Below are positions 8,085 through 18,700 of a stretch of 64,000 bases of DNA, one piece after another. Source of the stretch: Skermanella rosea (lineage in GTDB: Bacteria; Pseudomonadota; Alphaproteobacteria; Azospirillales; Azospirillaceae); the NCBI RefSeq assembly GCF_016806835.2, contig NZ_CP086111.1, forward strand, positions 1,223,001 to 1,287,000. The letters run 5' to 3'. A program made the translations under genes and the position numbers. Under the pieces are notes generated by a model. That model was not told where the DNA came from. It made no database searches and saw only the letters and a program-made list of their open reading frames with translations. How positions within the stretch are numbered: position 1 is the stretch's first letter; each line of letters starts with the position of its first letter.

Positions 8085-8299
8085 TCCGGTTCCTCCACGC
8101 GCGCCCTCGGGCGCGGCTTTCTTGTTCTGACACCAATCACAGCGATCAGGGATTCAAGTGGACATACCAATCCGTCCAATGACCCCGCGTCAACCATGGA
8201 ATGCGCCATACGCCGGTCTGGCACCGTGCCATCCCCTCGACATCGCCTGTTGGATGCCCACTTGACATAGCGATGAACGTTTGAGGAGGGAAAGGCTCG

Positions 8300-8719
8300 A
8301 TGCCCTCGCGTGATCCCCGAATCTGGATGTGGGCGGAAGCTCTCGACATGATGGACAAGGCGGAGCGGATGCGCCGCCAGTTCTTCCAGCCCGGCTCGCC
8401 CGGGAATCCCGGCGCCGCGCGGCGGCCGACTTGGCAGCCGCCGGTCGACCTGATCGAGACCGCCGAGGAATACCTGGTCGTCGTGGCTCTGCCCGGCGTC
8501 CGGCCCGATCAGGTCCAGGTCGTGATCGACGGCGGCGTGCTGATCGTCGTCGGCGAGCGGGCGTTGCCGGTCAGCGACCGCGCCGGCCTGATCCACCGCA
8601 TGGAAATACCCCACGGCCGGTTCGAACGGCACATCGAACTGCCGCCCGGCCCGCTCGAACTGGGCCGGCGCGAACTCGCCGACGGCTGCCTTGTGCTGTC
8701 CCTGCGCAAGGCCGGCTGA
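8300..8719 (+). CDS. Hsp20/alpha-crystallin family small heat shock protein
   Basis: The 139-residue protein has the alpha-crystallin core from about residue 45 (PPVDLIETAEEYLVVVALPGV) to a final LVLSLRK. Small heat shock proteins hold unfolding proteins for ATP-dependent chaperones. A strong GAGGAGG site (8283-8289) precedes the ATG. The stop is 9 bp before lon, so the two are probably co-transcribed as a protein-quality-control pair. No heat-shock promoter or RNA thermometer was clearly recognised in the 215-bp upstream gap. Confidence 0.88.
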   Translation: MPSRDPRIWMWAEALDMMDKAERMRRQFFQPGSPGNPGAARRPTWQPPVDLIETAEEYLVVVALPGVRPDQVQVVIDGGVLIVVGERALPVSDRAGLIHRMEIPHGRFERHIELPPGPLELGRRELADGCLVLSLRKAG

Positions 8720-8728
8720 GGAGCTGAC

Positions 8729-11122
<2,394 letters not shown>

Positions 11123-11144
11123 CCAAGGGGGATGGGCTGGCCGC

Positions 11145-11882
11145 CTAGAGCGGCTCCAAGGGGGCGCTGCGGCCGAATTGCCGCGGCGCCACGTCCCGCG
11201 GGGCGGCCCAGCGCACCGCGTTGGCGATCACCCGCTGGACGGTCGGGTGGTGGTACGTGGGATAGGTCTCGTGGCCGGGGCGGAAATAGAAGATCCGTCC
11301 CTGGCCGCGGGTGTAGCAACAGCCGCTGCGGAACACCTCCCCGCCCTGGAACCAGCTGACGAAGACCAGTTCCTCCGGCGGCGGGATGTCGAACGGCTCG
11401 CCGTACATTTCCTCCGGCTGAAGGTCGAAATGCTCAGGCACGCCCTCGGCGATCGGATGGCCGCGGGCGACCAGCCACAGCCGCTCCCGCTCGCCGGCGA
11501 CCCGGTGCTTCAGGTGGCAGGTGGTGCCCATCAGCCGGACGAAGATCTTCGAGAAGTGGGAGGAGTGCAGGGGGATCAGCCCCATCCCGTCCAGCACCCG
11601 CTTCCAGACCCGCTCGACCACCGCGTCGTCCACGTCGCGGTGGTGCCGGTGGCCCCACCACAGCAAGACGTCGGTGCCGGCCAGCACCTCGTCTGTCAGG
11701 CCATGCTCCGGCTCGTCCAGGGTGGCGGTGCGGACCTCGTGGCCGGCGGCGCGGAGGGGGGCCGCCAGCGCCTCGTGCATGCCGTCGGGATAGAATGCTG
11801 CCACCTCGGGATTGGCTTTCTCGTGGCGGAACTCGTTCCAGATCGTGACCCTGAGGGGCTTGCTGTCCATGGCGTTTCCCAT
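11145..11882 (-). CDS. ThuA domain-containing protein (trehalose utilisation-like)
   Basis: The 245-residue protein shows the ThuA/glutamine-amidotransferase-like fold: [11 protein letters not shown] at the start, [10 protein letters not shown] near residue 95, [10 protein letters not shown], and [15 protein letters not shown] near the end. ThuA proteins are linked to conversion of trehalose or related sugars, but the exact reaction is unsettled. An alternative start at 11870 (MDSKPLR) is possible. It converges on lon with a 22-bp gap and has no sugar-transport neighbours. Confidence 0.8.
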   Translation of the reverse strand: MGNAMDSKPLRVTIWNEFRHEKANPEVAAFYPDGMHEALAAPLRAAGHEVRTATLDEPEHGLTDEVLAGTDVLLWWGHRHHRDVDDAVVERVWKRVLDGMGLIPLHSSHFSKIFVRLMGTTCHLKHRVAGERERLWLVARGHPIAEGVPEHFDLQPEEMYGEPFDIPPPEELVFVSWFQGGEVFRSGCCYTRGQGRIFYFRPGHETYPTYHHPTVQRVIANAVRWAAPRDVAPRQFGRSAPLEPL

Positions 11883-12007
11883 CTGCCGGCCCGTGTCTCG
11901 CTGCGACGCACAAACGAGCGGTCCGGGCGTTGGAACTTAAGGCCGTCCCGCTGGTTGCACGACGAACCCACCACATCATAGATCTCTGGCATCGGGAGAC
12001 CAAGTCC

Positions 12008-12265
12008 ATGGGGCTTTTCAGACATCGCCCGAAGCCGATCGAGCATCTGCGCCGGGACGCGCGGACGCCGAACGGCACGATCTGGACCTGCTTCGCCACG
12101 CCCGCGGAGGAGGAGGCGCTGGAGGAGCCGGAGGTCGTGGACAAGAGCTATCAGCTTAATCCCGGCGACATCGTCAACGTCAAGCCGTGTCGAAGCCGCC
12201 GGCGCTTCAGCATCCGTGTCAGGGAGCGGAACGACGCCGTGGTGGCGATCTCCAGGATACGCTGA
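12008..12265 (+). CDS. Small protein of unknown function (85 aa)
   Basis: The start MGLFRHRPKP is chosen for its GGGAG site (11994-11998) at good spacing; an upstream in-frame start at 11930 is possible. The N-terminal half is basic, with an acidic stretch EEEALEEPEVVD in the middle. The C-terminal part (YQLNPGDIVNV to FSIRVRERNDAVVAI) looks like a small beta-rich domain. The family was not recognised. It faces two tiny genes on the opposite strand. Confidence 0.5.
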   Translation: MGLFRHRPKPIEHLRRDARTPNGTIWTCFATPAEEEALEEPEVVDKSYQLNPGDIVNVKPCRSRRRFSIRVRERNDAVVAISRIR

Positions 12266-12288
12266 GGCTTGGCGTCCCGGCCGGAACA

Positions 12289-12462
12289 CTAGGCCTCGAC
12301 CGTATCCAGCAGTTTCTGCACCTCGGCGATTGTGCGGTCGTAATCGGCCTTCGCCGCCTTGGAGGGAGTGGAAGCCTTATGCTCGTACAGCTTGGTGATG
12401 TAATCCCTCAACGCGCCGGCCACGTGTCCGCGCAGTTCCCCCTCGATGGTGACGGTCGTCAT
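12289..12462 (-). CDS. Small protein of unknown function (57 aa)
   Basis: The frame runs from ATG at 12462 (MTTVTIEGELRGHVAG) to TAG at 12289. The predicted product is mostly helical and charged, with a C-terminal amphipathic helix (ADYDRTIAEVQKLLDTV). It starts 12 bp after the stop of the 26-residue membrane peptide gene on the same strand, so the two may be co-transcribed. The family was not recognised. Codon use resembles the neighbours. Confidence 0.5.
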   Translation of the reverse strand: MTTVTIEGELRGHVAGALRDYITKLYEHKASTPSKAAKADYDRTIAEVQKLLDTVEA

Positions 12463-12474
12463 GGGGCGGTGTCC

Positions 12475-12555
12475 TCAGGCTGTGATGACGAGGAGCAGCA
12501 GGATCGCGATGGCGATCGAGGACAGTACGATCACGTGGTTCATGTTGTTTTCCAT
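12475..12555 (-). CDS. Tiny single-span membrane peptide (26 aa)
   Basis: ATG at 12555 is preceded on the minus strand by AGGAGA at about 7-nt spacing. The product starts MENNMNHVIVL and then has one hydrophobic helix (SSIAIAILLLLVITA), so it is a probable single-pass membrane peptide. It lies directly upstream of the 57-residue gene. The good ribosome site and clean hydrophobic helix support a real gene, but nothing is known of its function. Confidence 0.5.
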   Translation of the reverse strand: MENNMNHVIVLSSIAIAILLLLVITA

Positions 12556-12661
12556 GGGGGTCTCCTGGAGGACGGCTTCGTTGAACGGGCGTTCAGATTC
12601 AATCACCCGCCGGGGCCGATTGTTCCCTGTTCCCCGAGCCCGGCCAGGAAAAGGTGAGATT

Positions 12662-13786
12662 TTGCCCATAGTCGGGATATCGGGCTCCTATGGCGGGCTT
12701 AACCTGGGCGACGAGGCGATCCTCGCCTCGGCCATCGTCCAATTGCGGAACGCCTTGCCCGGGGTGGAGATCGTCGCCTTCTCCCGCAACGCCGACCACA
12801 CCAGGGCCAACCAGGACGTCGACCGCGCGATCAATCCCCGCACTGCACTCCGCGACGAGATCATCCCGGAGGTCGAGCGGCTGGACGTCCTGCTGCTGGG
12901 CGGCGGCGGAATCCTCTACGACACGGAGGCCCGGACGTACCTGCGCGAGGTGGTGATCGCCCAGGCCCGCGGCGTCCCGACCTTCGCCTTCTCGATCGGC
13001 ATCGGCCCCTTGAAAGGGGCAGAAGAACGGGCGGCGGTCCGCGACGGCATGGACATGATGGCCGGCATCACCGTGCGCGAGGTCGCCGCCAAGCGGCTTC
13101 TGGAGGAGATCGGCTGCACGCGGCCGGTGACGGTGACCGCCGACCCGGCCCTGCTGCTGGACCCGGCCCCCTTCACCGGCGACATGCTGCGCGCGGAGGG
13201 CATCCCGGCCGATCGCCGCCTGATCGGCCTGTCGATCCGCGAGCGGGGCGCCGCGGCGCCCGACCTGGATGCCGGCGGCTACCATGGCGTGCTGGCCCAG
13301 GCCGCCGACTTCATCGTCCACCGCTACGACGCCCACGTGGTGTTCGTTCCCATGGAGCGCGCCGATCTGCGGGAGGCCCACCAGGTGATCGCCGCGATGT
13401 CGGCGCCGCACTGTGCCGGCGTGCTGCGCGGCGCCTATTCTCCCCGCCAGGTGCTGGGACTGATGCGGCATTTCCAGTTCGCCCTGGGCATGCGGCTGCA
13501 CTTCCTGATCTTCGCGGCGATATCCGGCGTGCCGCTGATGGCCTTGCCCTATGCGACCAAGGTGGAGGACTTCCTGGACGCTCTCGGCGTGCCCCGTCGG
13601 CCCGGCGTCCACGAGGACAGCGCCGGTTCCTTTCTGGCGGCGCTGGACCGGCTGTGGGACAACCGGGACGACCATTGCCGCGAGATGCGGGAACGGATCG
13701 GTCGGCTCCAGGACCAGGCGCGCCGCACCGTGCCGCTGATGGTCGAGACGCTGAACCTCGGGTCCGCGGCGCCTGTTGACTGTTGA
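12662..13786 (+). CDS. Polysaccharide pyruvyl transferase family protein (CsaB-like)
   Basis: The 374-residue protein begins PIVGISGSYGGLNLGDEAIL, the N-terminal signature of CsaB-type pyruvyl transferases. It ends with MRLHFLIFAAISGVPLMAL and YATKVEDFL, also typical. These enzymes add ketal-linked pyruvate to cell-surface polysaccharides, using phosphoenolpyruvate. No ATG fits; the TTG at 12662 is preceded by AAGGTGAG (12651-12658) and starts exactly at the conserved domain. The FAD oxidoreductase gene follows after 28 bp, so they may share a transcript. Confidence 0.82.
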   Translation: MPIVGISGSYGGLNLGDEAILASAIVQLRNALPGVEIVAFSRNADHTRANQDVDRAINPRTALRDEIIPEVERLDVLLLGGGGILYDTEARTYLREVVIAQARGVPTFAFSIGIGPLKGAEERAAVRDGMDMMAGITVREVAAKRLLEEIGCTRPVTVTADPALLLDPAPFTGDMLRAEGIPADRRLIGLSIRERGAAAPDLDAGGYHGVLAQAADFIVHRYDAHVVFVPMERADLREAHQVIAAMSAPHCAGVLRGAYSPRQVLGLMRHFQFALGMRLHFLIFAAISGVPLMALPYATKVEDFLDALGVPRRPGVHEDSAGSFLAALDRLWDNRDDHCREMRERIGRLQDQARRTVPLMVETLNLGSAAPVDC

Positions 13787-13814
13787 TGTAATTATTCCTA
13801 AGTTGGAGGCGTAA

Positions 13815-15260
13815 ATGCCTGTCCTGCGGCCTTCCCCCGATGCAGGCCCCAATTCGCCCACCAACCCGCCCACCATCCCGTTGCCGCCCCGCCGGGCGAT
13901 CCTGGCCGGCACCGCGGACGTGCTGGTGATCGGGGGCGGCCCGGCCGGCATGGGGGCCGCGCTGGGGGCGGCCTGGGCCGGAGCCGACGTCGTGATGGTC
14001 GAGCGGCACGGATTCCTGGGCGGGAACGCGACCGCCGCGCTGGTCATGCCCTTGATGTCTTTCCACACCCAGCGCGGCGCGCCTGCCGATGTTGACAATA
14101 CCCGGCTGATGCCGACCGATCACGGCCCGGGGGAGCCGATCGTGGCCGGAGCGCTGGCGTCGTTCCTGGAACGGCTGATCGGGGCGGGCGGCGCCATACC
14201 GCCTTCCGGCGCCACCGGCTACACCGTTCCGTTCGATCCCGAGACCTACAAGGTCGTGGCGCAGGAGGTGGTCGAGGAAGCCGGCGTCAGGCTGCTCTAC
14301 CACGCCTTCGCGTCGGGCATCCTGGGCGAGCCGGGGCGGCCGGAGGGCGTCGTGTTCGAGACCAAGTCGGGTCCGGTCGCGGTCCGGGCCGGCACGATCA
14401 TCGACTGCACCGGCGATGGCGACGTGGCGGCGCTCGCCGGGGCCCGTTTCGACGTCGGACGGGACGGTGACGGCAGGGTGCAGCCGATGACGCTGATGTT
14501 CCGGGTCGGCGGCTTCGACCGGCAAGCCTTCGCGGACTATGTCCGGGCGCACCCCGACCAATGGCGCGGCGTCCATGGCCTGTGGGACCTGATCGCCAAG
14601 GCCACGGCCGACGGCGAACTGGACCTGCCCCGCGAGGACATCCTGTTCTTCGCGACGCCGCACGAGGGCGAGATCGCCGTCAACAGCACCCGGGTCACCG
14701 GAGTGCTGGGCACCGACGTGTTCGACCTGACGGAGGCGGAGCGGCTGGGCAAGGTCCAGATGGGCCGGATCGCCCGCTTCCTGCGCGGCTATGTTCCCGG
14801 TTTCGGGATGTCCTACGTGATCCAGAGCGGCGTCACGGTCGGCGTGCGCGAGACGCGGCGGATCGTCGGCGACTATCGCATGACCGCCGACGACGTGCTG
14901 GAGGCCCGGAAGTTCGATGACGGCATCGCCCGCGGCTCCTATCCGATCGACATCCATAACCCGGCCGGCAGGGGTACGGTCTTGAAGCGCCTGCCGCCCG
15001 GCGAATACTACGAGATCCCGTTGCGCTGCCTGCTGCCGCAGGGCGTCGATCGCCTGATGGTCGCAGGCCGCTGCATCTCCGGCAGCCACGAGGCCCATTC
15101 CTCCTACCGCGTGACGCCGACCGCGATGGCGACCGGGCAGGCGGCCGGGATCTGCGCCGCCCTGGCCGCGCGGCAGGGCGGAGCGGCGCGCCAGGTGCCG
15201 GCGATCGAAGTCCAGCGGGAATTGCGCCGCCAGGGCGCCAGCCTGCGCGATCCGGCCTGA
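13815..15260 (+). CDS. FAD-dependent oxidoreductase (FAD_oxidored family)
   Basis: The 481-residue protein has a Rossmann-type FAD site, DVLVIGGGPAGMGAALGAAW, at about residue 40, then ERHGFLGGNAT. The internal IIDCTGDGDVAALAGA and the C-terminal GRCISGSHEAHSSYRVTPT are typical of the bacterial FAD_oxidored group. Substrate is unknown. The N-terminal 35 residues are Pro-rich and poorly conserved. A GGAGG site (13805-13809) precedes the ATG. It probably follows the pyruvyl transferase gene on one mRNA, but a functional link is not evident. Confidence 0.82.
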   Translation: MPVLRPSPDAGPNSPTNPPTIPLPPRRAILAGTADVLVIGGGPAGMGAALGAAWAGADVVMVERHGFLGGNATAALVMPLMSFHTQRGAPADVDNTRLMPTDHGPGEPIVAGALASFLERLIGAGGAIPPSGATGYTVPFDPETYKVVAQEVVEEAGVRLLYHAFASGILGEPGRPEGVVFETKSGPVAVRAGTIIDCTGDGDVAALAGARFDVGRDGDGRVQPMTLMFRVGGFDRQAFADYVRAHPDQWRGVHGLWDLIAKATADGELDLPREDILFFATPHEGEIAVNSTRVTGVLGTDVFDLTEAERLGKVQMGRIARFLRGYVPGFGMSYVIQSGVTVGVRETRRIVGDYRMTADDVLEARKFDDGIARGSYPIDIHNPAGRGTVLKRLPPGEYYEIPLRCLLPQGVDRLMVAGRCISGSHEAHSSYRVTPTAMATGQAAGICAALAARQGGAARQVPAIEVQRELRRQGASLRDPA

Positions 15261-15456
15261 ACCGGTCTGTAACAGTTGCTATCGGAAGCAATCAAATCGG
15301 CTTCTATAAGGAATTACCGCAGCCGAAGTCTTCATGGGCTTCGCAATTGGTATTATTTTGCGTTGCCGCCCTGTTGTGTCGAGTCAATACTGTTCTATGA
15401 CTTCTCGGATCATCCGCCAGCTCTATGGCAAAAAATCAATCCAGAGGGAGAGTCGA
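15261..15456. other. AT-richer upstream region of the peroxidase gene
   Basis: About 195 bp that is less GC-rich than its surroundings (notably 15285-15440). It probably holds the peroxidase promoter, but no confident -35/-10 pair was found and no gene is supported. Confidence 0.4.
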
Positions 15457-16845
15457 ATGGCATCCGTCATGCAGCATGGCATCGTGGTTCCCGAAGCCCT
15501 GGCCGATCATCTCAAGATGAAGCTCAATCGCGAGGGGCCGTTCGATTACATGATCGAACAGGGCGGCGTCATCCCGAACCTGGAAGACCTCACCCTGCTC
15601 GAAACCTTCCTGCGCGACAGCGTCGGCGCGGAGAACGACAGCAGGAGCATTCCGGCCGGCTTCACCTTCCTGGGGCAGTTCATCGACCATGACATCACCC
15701 TGATGGAACTGAAGATGAACCAGGACGACCTGTCCCGGCGCTTCCCCGCCAAAGCCTTCGTCAACCGGCGCACGCCCTTCTTCGAACTGGATTCCGTCTA
15801 CGGCCTGGGCCTGGAGGCGCAGGGTTCGGGCGAGATCCTGTTCCACCCCGACGGCAAGTTCCGCCTGGGTACCGATACCGGCGGGATCGAGCAGGACGTG
15901 CCGCGCGATGCGGAGACGGAACGGGCGCTGATCGGCGATCCCCGGAACGACGAGAACAAGATCATCCAGCAGATCCACAACCTGTTCCAGCGCCTGCACA
16001 ACCGGTTCATCGACGAAGGGCAGGGCTATGCCGACGCGCGCCTCTCCGTCATGCGCCATTACCAGTACATGATCCTGAACGACTACTTGGCGCGGACCAT
16101 CCGGCAGGATGTGCTGGAATGGGTGATCGGGCACCAGGCGCCGGCCTATCGCGCCCTCAGCGCGCGCCACGGCGGCGTTCCCGTCATGCCGCTGGAGTTC
16201 TCGGTGGCGGCGTTCCGCTTCGGCCACAGCCAGGTCCGCGGCGGCTATGCTCTGAACGACCAGTTCGGCGCCGCTATCTTTAGCGATAATCCCGACGTCC
16301 CGGACCTCAACGGCGGCAGGAGGCTGGAGCCGCGCCACGCCATCGACTGGAAGTTCTTCTTCGGCAAGGTCGGCGAAGGCACGGTCCAGCCGAGCCGGCG
16401 CATCGACCCGCTGCTGTCGCCGGCGCTGCGGCTCCTGAAATCGCCCGGTATCCCGGACGCCACGGTGGACAGCCAGGCCAGCCCGCGCTCGCTCGCCAAG
16501 CGCAACCTGTTCCGTGCCGCCCAGACCGGGCTGATCAGCGGCCAGTCCGCGGCGGCCGCGTTCGGCTACAAGCCGCTCGGCGACGACCAGCTCGGCCTTG
16601 AGATCGTGCCGCCTCCGGCCGGCCAGAAGCTGATCCGGCACACCCCGCTCTGGTACTACGTCCTCCAGGAGGCCCATGTGCAGGAGGACGGCCAGCGCCT
16701 GGGCGAGGTGGGCAGCCGCATCCTGGCCGAAACCTTCGTCGGCGGCATGCTGGCGGCCCATTACTCGGTGCTGAAGGACGGCTGGAAACCCGCCAACCCT
16801 GCGCTTGGCACCATGGAAGGCATCGCGGCGCACGTCACGGGCTGA
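15457..16845 (+). CDS. Haem peroxidase of the animal (peroxidase-cyclooxygenase) type
   Basis: The 462-residue protein has FLGQFIDHDITL with distal haem histidine H78 and the adjacent Asp of the calcium site. FRFGHSQVRGGY supplies H257 as probable proximal histidine. ELDSVYGLG is also typical of the superfamily. No signal peptide or Cys-rich region is seen, so it is probably cytosolic or exported by another route. Members use hydrogen peroxide to oxidise halides or organic substrates; the substrate here is unknown. The start MASVMQHG follows AGAGGGAGAG. An upstream in-frame start would add an unconserved stretch. Confidence 0.85.
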   Translation: MASVMQHGIVVPEALADHLKMKLNREGPFDYMIEQGGVIPNLEDLTLLETFLRDSVGAENDSRSIPAGFTFLGQFIDHDITLMELKMNQDDLSRRFPAKAFVNRRTPFFELDSVYGLGLEAQGSGEILFHPDGKFRLGTDTGGIEQDVPRDAETERALIGDPRNDENKIIQQIHNLFQRLHNRFIDEGQGYADARLSVMRHYQYMILNDYLARTIRQDVLEWVIGHQAPAYRALSARHGGVPVMPLEFSVAAFRFGHSQVRGGYALNDQFGAAIFSDNPDVPDLNGGRRLEPRHAIDWKFFFGKVGEGTVQPSRRIDPLLSPALRLLKSPGIPDATVDSQASPRSLAKRNLFRAAQTGLISGQSAAAAFGYKPLGDDQLGLEIVPPPAGQKLIRHTPLWYYVLQEAHVQEDGQRLGEVGSRILAETFVGGMLAAHYSVLKDGWKPANPALGTMEGIAAHVTG

Positions 16846-16867
16846 CGGCCCCGGCAGCGCGGGCATG

Positions 16868-16901
16868 AAAAAGGCGATGCGGGCATCATGCCCGCATCGC
16901 C
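16868..16901 (-). terminator. Rho-independent terminator of the double cold-shock gene
   Basis: A perfect 14-bp stem (16873-16886 with 16888-16901, single-base loop) is followed on the minus strand by a run of five T (A at 16868-16872). It lies 28 bp past the stop of the cold-shock gene. Confidence 0.85.
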
Positions 16902-16928
16902 CTGGCCTGCCTAGGTGACCGGATGCCG

Positions 16929-17627
16929 TCAGAGCGTTTCGATGCTGACGGCTTCCAGGCCCTTCTGACCCTGCTGGACCTTCATCCGCACGCGCTGGTT
17001 TTCCTGCAGCGCGCCGACGCCGGACCGCTCGACGGCGGTGATGTGGACGAAGACATCCTTGCCGCCGCTGTCGGGAGCGACGAAGCCGAAGCCCTTCGTG
17101 GTGTTGAACCACTTCACGGTGCCCTCGACCTCCTCGGCCGGGCCGGAGCTGCGGTCGGCATAACCGCCGCCATAGCCACCGCCGCCGTAGCCGCCGCGGT
17201 CCTGGCCGTAACCGCCGCGGTCATTGCCATAGCCACCGCGATCCTGGCCATAGCCGCCACCGCCGTAGCCGCCACGGTCATTGCCGTAGCCGCCGCGCGC
17301 GGGGGCGCCCATGCGTCCGCCGGGGCGGGCGGCGTCGTCACGGCGCGGGCGCGGGGAAGCGGTCGTGGTGTCCACGTCGTAGATCCGGCTGACCTGATTG
17401 CCCTTCTGGCCCTGGACCAGATCGACCACGACCGTCGAGCCCTCGGGCAGACGGTCATGACCGACCGCCGTCACCGCCGAAGCGGGCAGGAACGCGTCGG
17501 GAGACCCGTCGTCGGGAGCGACGAAACCGAACCCCTTGTTGGGGTCGAACCACTTAACGGTCGCCTTGATCTTTTCGGCGACGGGAGTTTGCTGCTGGAA
17601 GGAATGACGCGGGGCGTTGAAGCGCAT
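16929..17627 (-). CDS. Double cold-shock-domain protein with Gly/Tyr-rich linker
   Basis: The 232-residue protein has two cold-shock domains, at about residues 19-85 ([15 protein letters not shown]) and 168-230 ([15 protein letters not shown]). Each has the KGFGFV RNA-binding motif. The linker (about 110-160) is a low-complexity repeat of GGYG(N/Q)DR units, resembling RGG-type RNA-binding tails. Cold-shock domains bind single-stranded nucleic acid and melt RNA structure. The domain order and a linker this regular are notable. A clear terminator follows. It diverges from nothing: tadA lies upstream on the same strand. Confidence 0.9.
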   Translation of the reverse strand: MRFNAPRHSFQQQTPVAEKIKATVKWFDPNKGFGFVAPDDGSPDAFLPASAVTAVGHDRLPEGSTVVVDLVQGQKGNQVSRIYDVDTTTASPRPRRDDAARPGGRMGAPARGGYGNDRGGYGGGGYGQDRGGYGNDRGGYGQDRGGYGGGGYGGGYADRSSGPAEEVEGTVKWFNTTKGFGFVAPDSGGKDVFVHITAVERSGVGALQENQRVRMKVQQGQKGLEAVSIETL

Positions 17628-17780
17628 GGGATAGCCGATCCGTGGAGTCTCACGAAGAACGCATTTTGTCCGCCGAACACGTCAAAAGGGTCACGGTCTC
17701 CCATGCCCCTCGGGTCAGATCTTGCCTACCCATCCCTGCCATGCCCCGCAACAAAACGCGCCTACAACCAATTATTACAG

Positions 17781-18248
17781 TCACGAGCGCCGCTTTCGGA
17801 AGAAGTCCCTCAGCAGCTCCGCCGCCCGGCGCTCATCCAGCCCGCCATAAGTCTCGGGAACGTGGTGGCAAGTCGCCTGGTGGAAGAAGCGGGGTCCGTG
17901 CTCGACCCCGCCGCCTTTTACATCATAGGCCCCGAAGTACACTCGGCGCAACCGAGCAAAACTGATTGCCGCGGCGCACATGCCGCAAGGCTCCAAGGTC
18001 ACATATAGATCACAGTCCGGCAGGCGCGGTTCGGCACGCGACGCGCATGCGGACCGGATCGCCAGCATCTCGGCATGGGCCGTCGGATCGGCCAGTTCCT
18101 CGGTCCGGTTCCCCGCCGACGCGAGCACCCGACCGGTCGAAGCCTCGACGATCACCGCGCCGACCGGAACCTCCCCGCGCGCGGCGGCATCCTCAGCCTC
18201 GGCAAGGGCGAGCGCCATGGGGGACGGTGTCGGGGGAGGCCTGGTCAT
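17781..18248 (-). CDS. tadA: tRNA-specific adenosine deaminase (tRNA A34 to inosine)
   Basis: The 155-residue deaminase has zinc ligands in HAE (H58, catalytic E60) and PCGMC (C88, C91), and PVGAVIV near residue 30, as in TadA. It converts A34 of tRNA-Arg(ACG) to inosine. The start at 18248 (MTRPPPTP) gives a normal length; a longer frame up to 18374 would add an unconserved Arg-rich stretch. It lies head to head with the dodecin gene. Confidence 0.9.
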   Translation of the reverse strand: MTRPPPTPSPMALALAEAEDAAARGEVPVGAVIVEASTGRVLASAGNRTEELADPTAHAEMLAIRSACASRAEPRLPDCDLYVTLEPCGMCAAAISFARLRRVYFGAYDVKGGGVEHGPRFFHQATCHHVPETYGGLDERRAAELLRDFFRKRRS

Positions 18249-18394
18249 GGGGCAGACTGGCCGGCCGGCCGGGGCGGCGTCAAGGGGACGGCGCACCGGC
18301 AAACTTGCCGCACCCCGCATTCCGCGCGGCACCGTTGCGCCGCAGCGCGAGGTCTGCCCATGCTTCAACCTCAACCCCCAGGGAGCATTCCGGC

Positions 18395-18604
18395 ATGAGC
18401 GACCACATCTACCAGAAGATCGAGATCATCGGATCGTCCTCCATCAGCATCGAGGACGCGATCCAGGGAGCCGTCGCGCGCGCCGCCAAGATGCACGACC
18501 ACCTCAACTGGTTCGAGGTGGTCGAGACGCGCGGCCATATCTCGGGCGGCAAGGTCGCCCATTACCAGGTCGTCATCAAGGTCGGATTCCGGCTGGAAGA
18601 CTGA
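18395..18604 (+). CDS. Dodecin family flavin-binding protein
   Basis: The 69-residue protein starts MSDHIYQKIEIIGSSS and contains DAIQGAVARAAK and LNWFEVVETRG, with the conserved Trp that stacks on flavin in bacterial dodecins. It ends YQVVIKVGFRLED. Dodecins assemble as dodecamers and store or buffer flavins. A GGGAG site precedes the ATG. It is divergent from tadA. Confidence 0.92.
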   Translation: MSDHIYQKIEIIGSSSISIEDAIQGAVARAAKMHDHLNWFEVVETRGHISGGKVAHYQVVIKVGFRLED

Positions 18605-18700
18605 CCGCCGGAAGAGGCCGTCCCTTGCGGCGGTGCCGCCGGCCCCGTAATGTCGCGGCATGTCCGAACACATGCCGCCGCACCGGGCCGGAGCCCGCCG

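Noticed and set aside
8262-8267. TTGACA upstream of hsp20 as a -35 box
   Set aside because: A matching -10 would overlap the ribosome site only about 10 bp from the start; no heat-shock consensus or ROSE-type thermometer was found.
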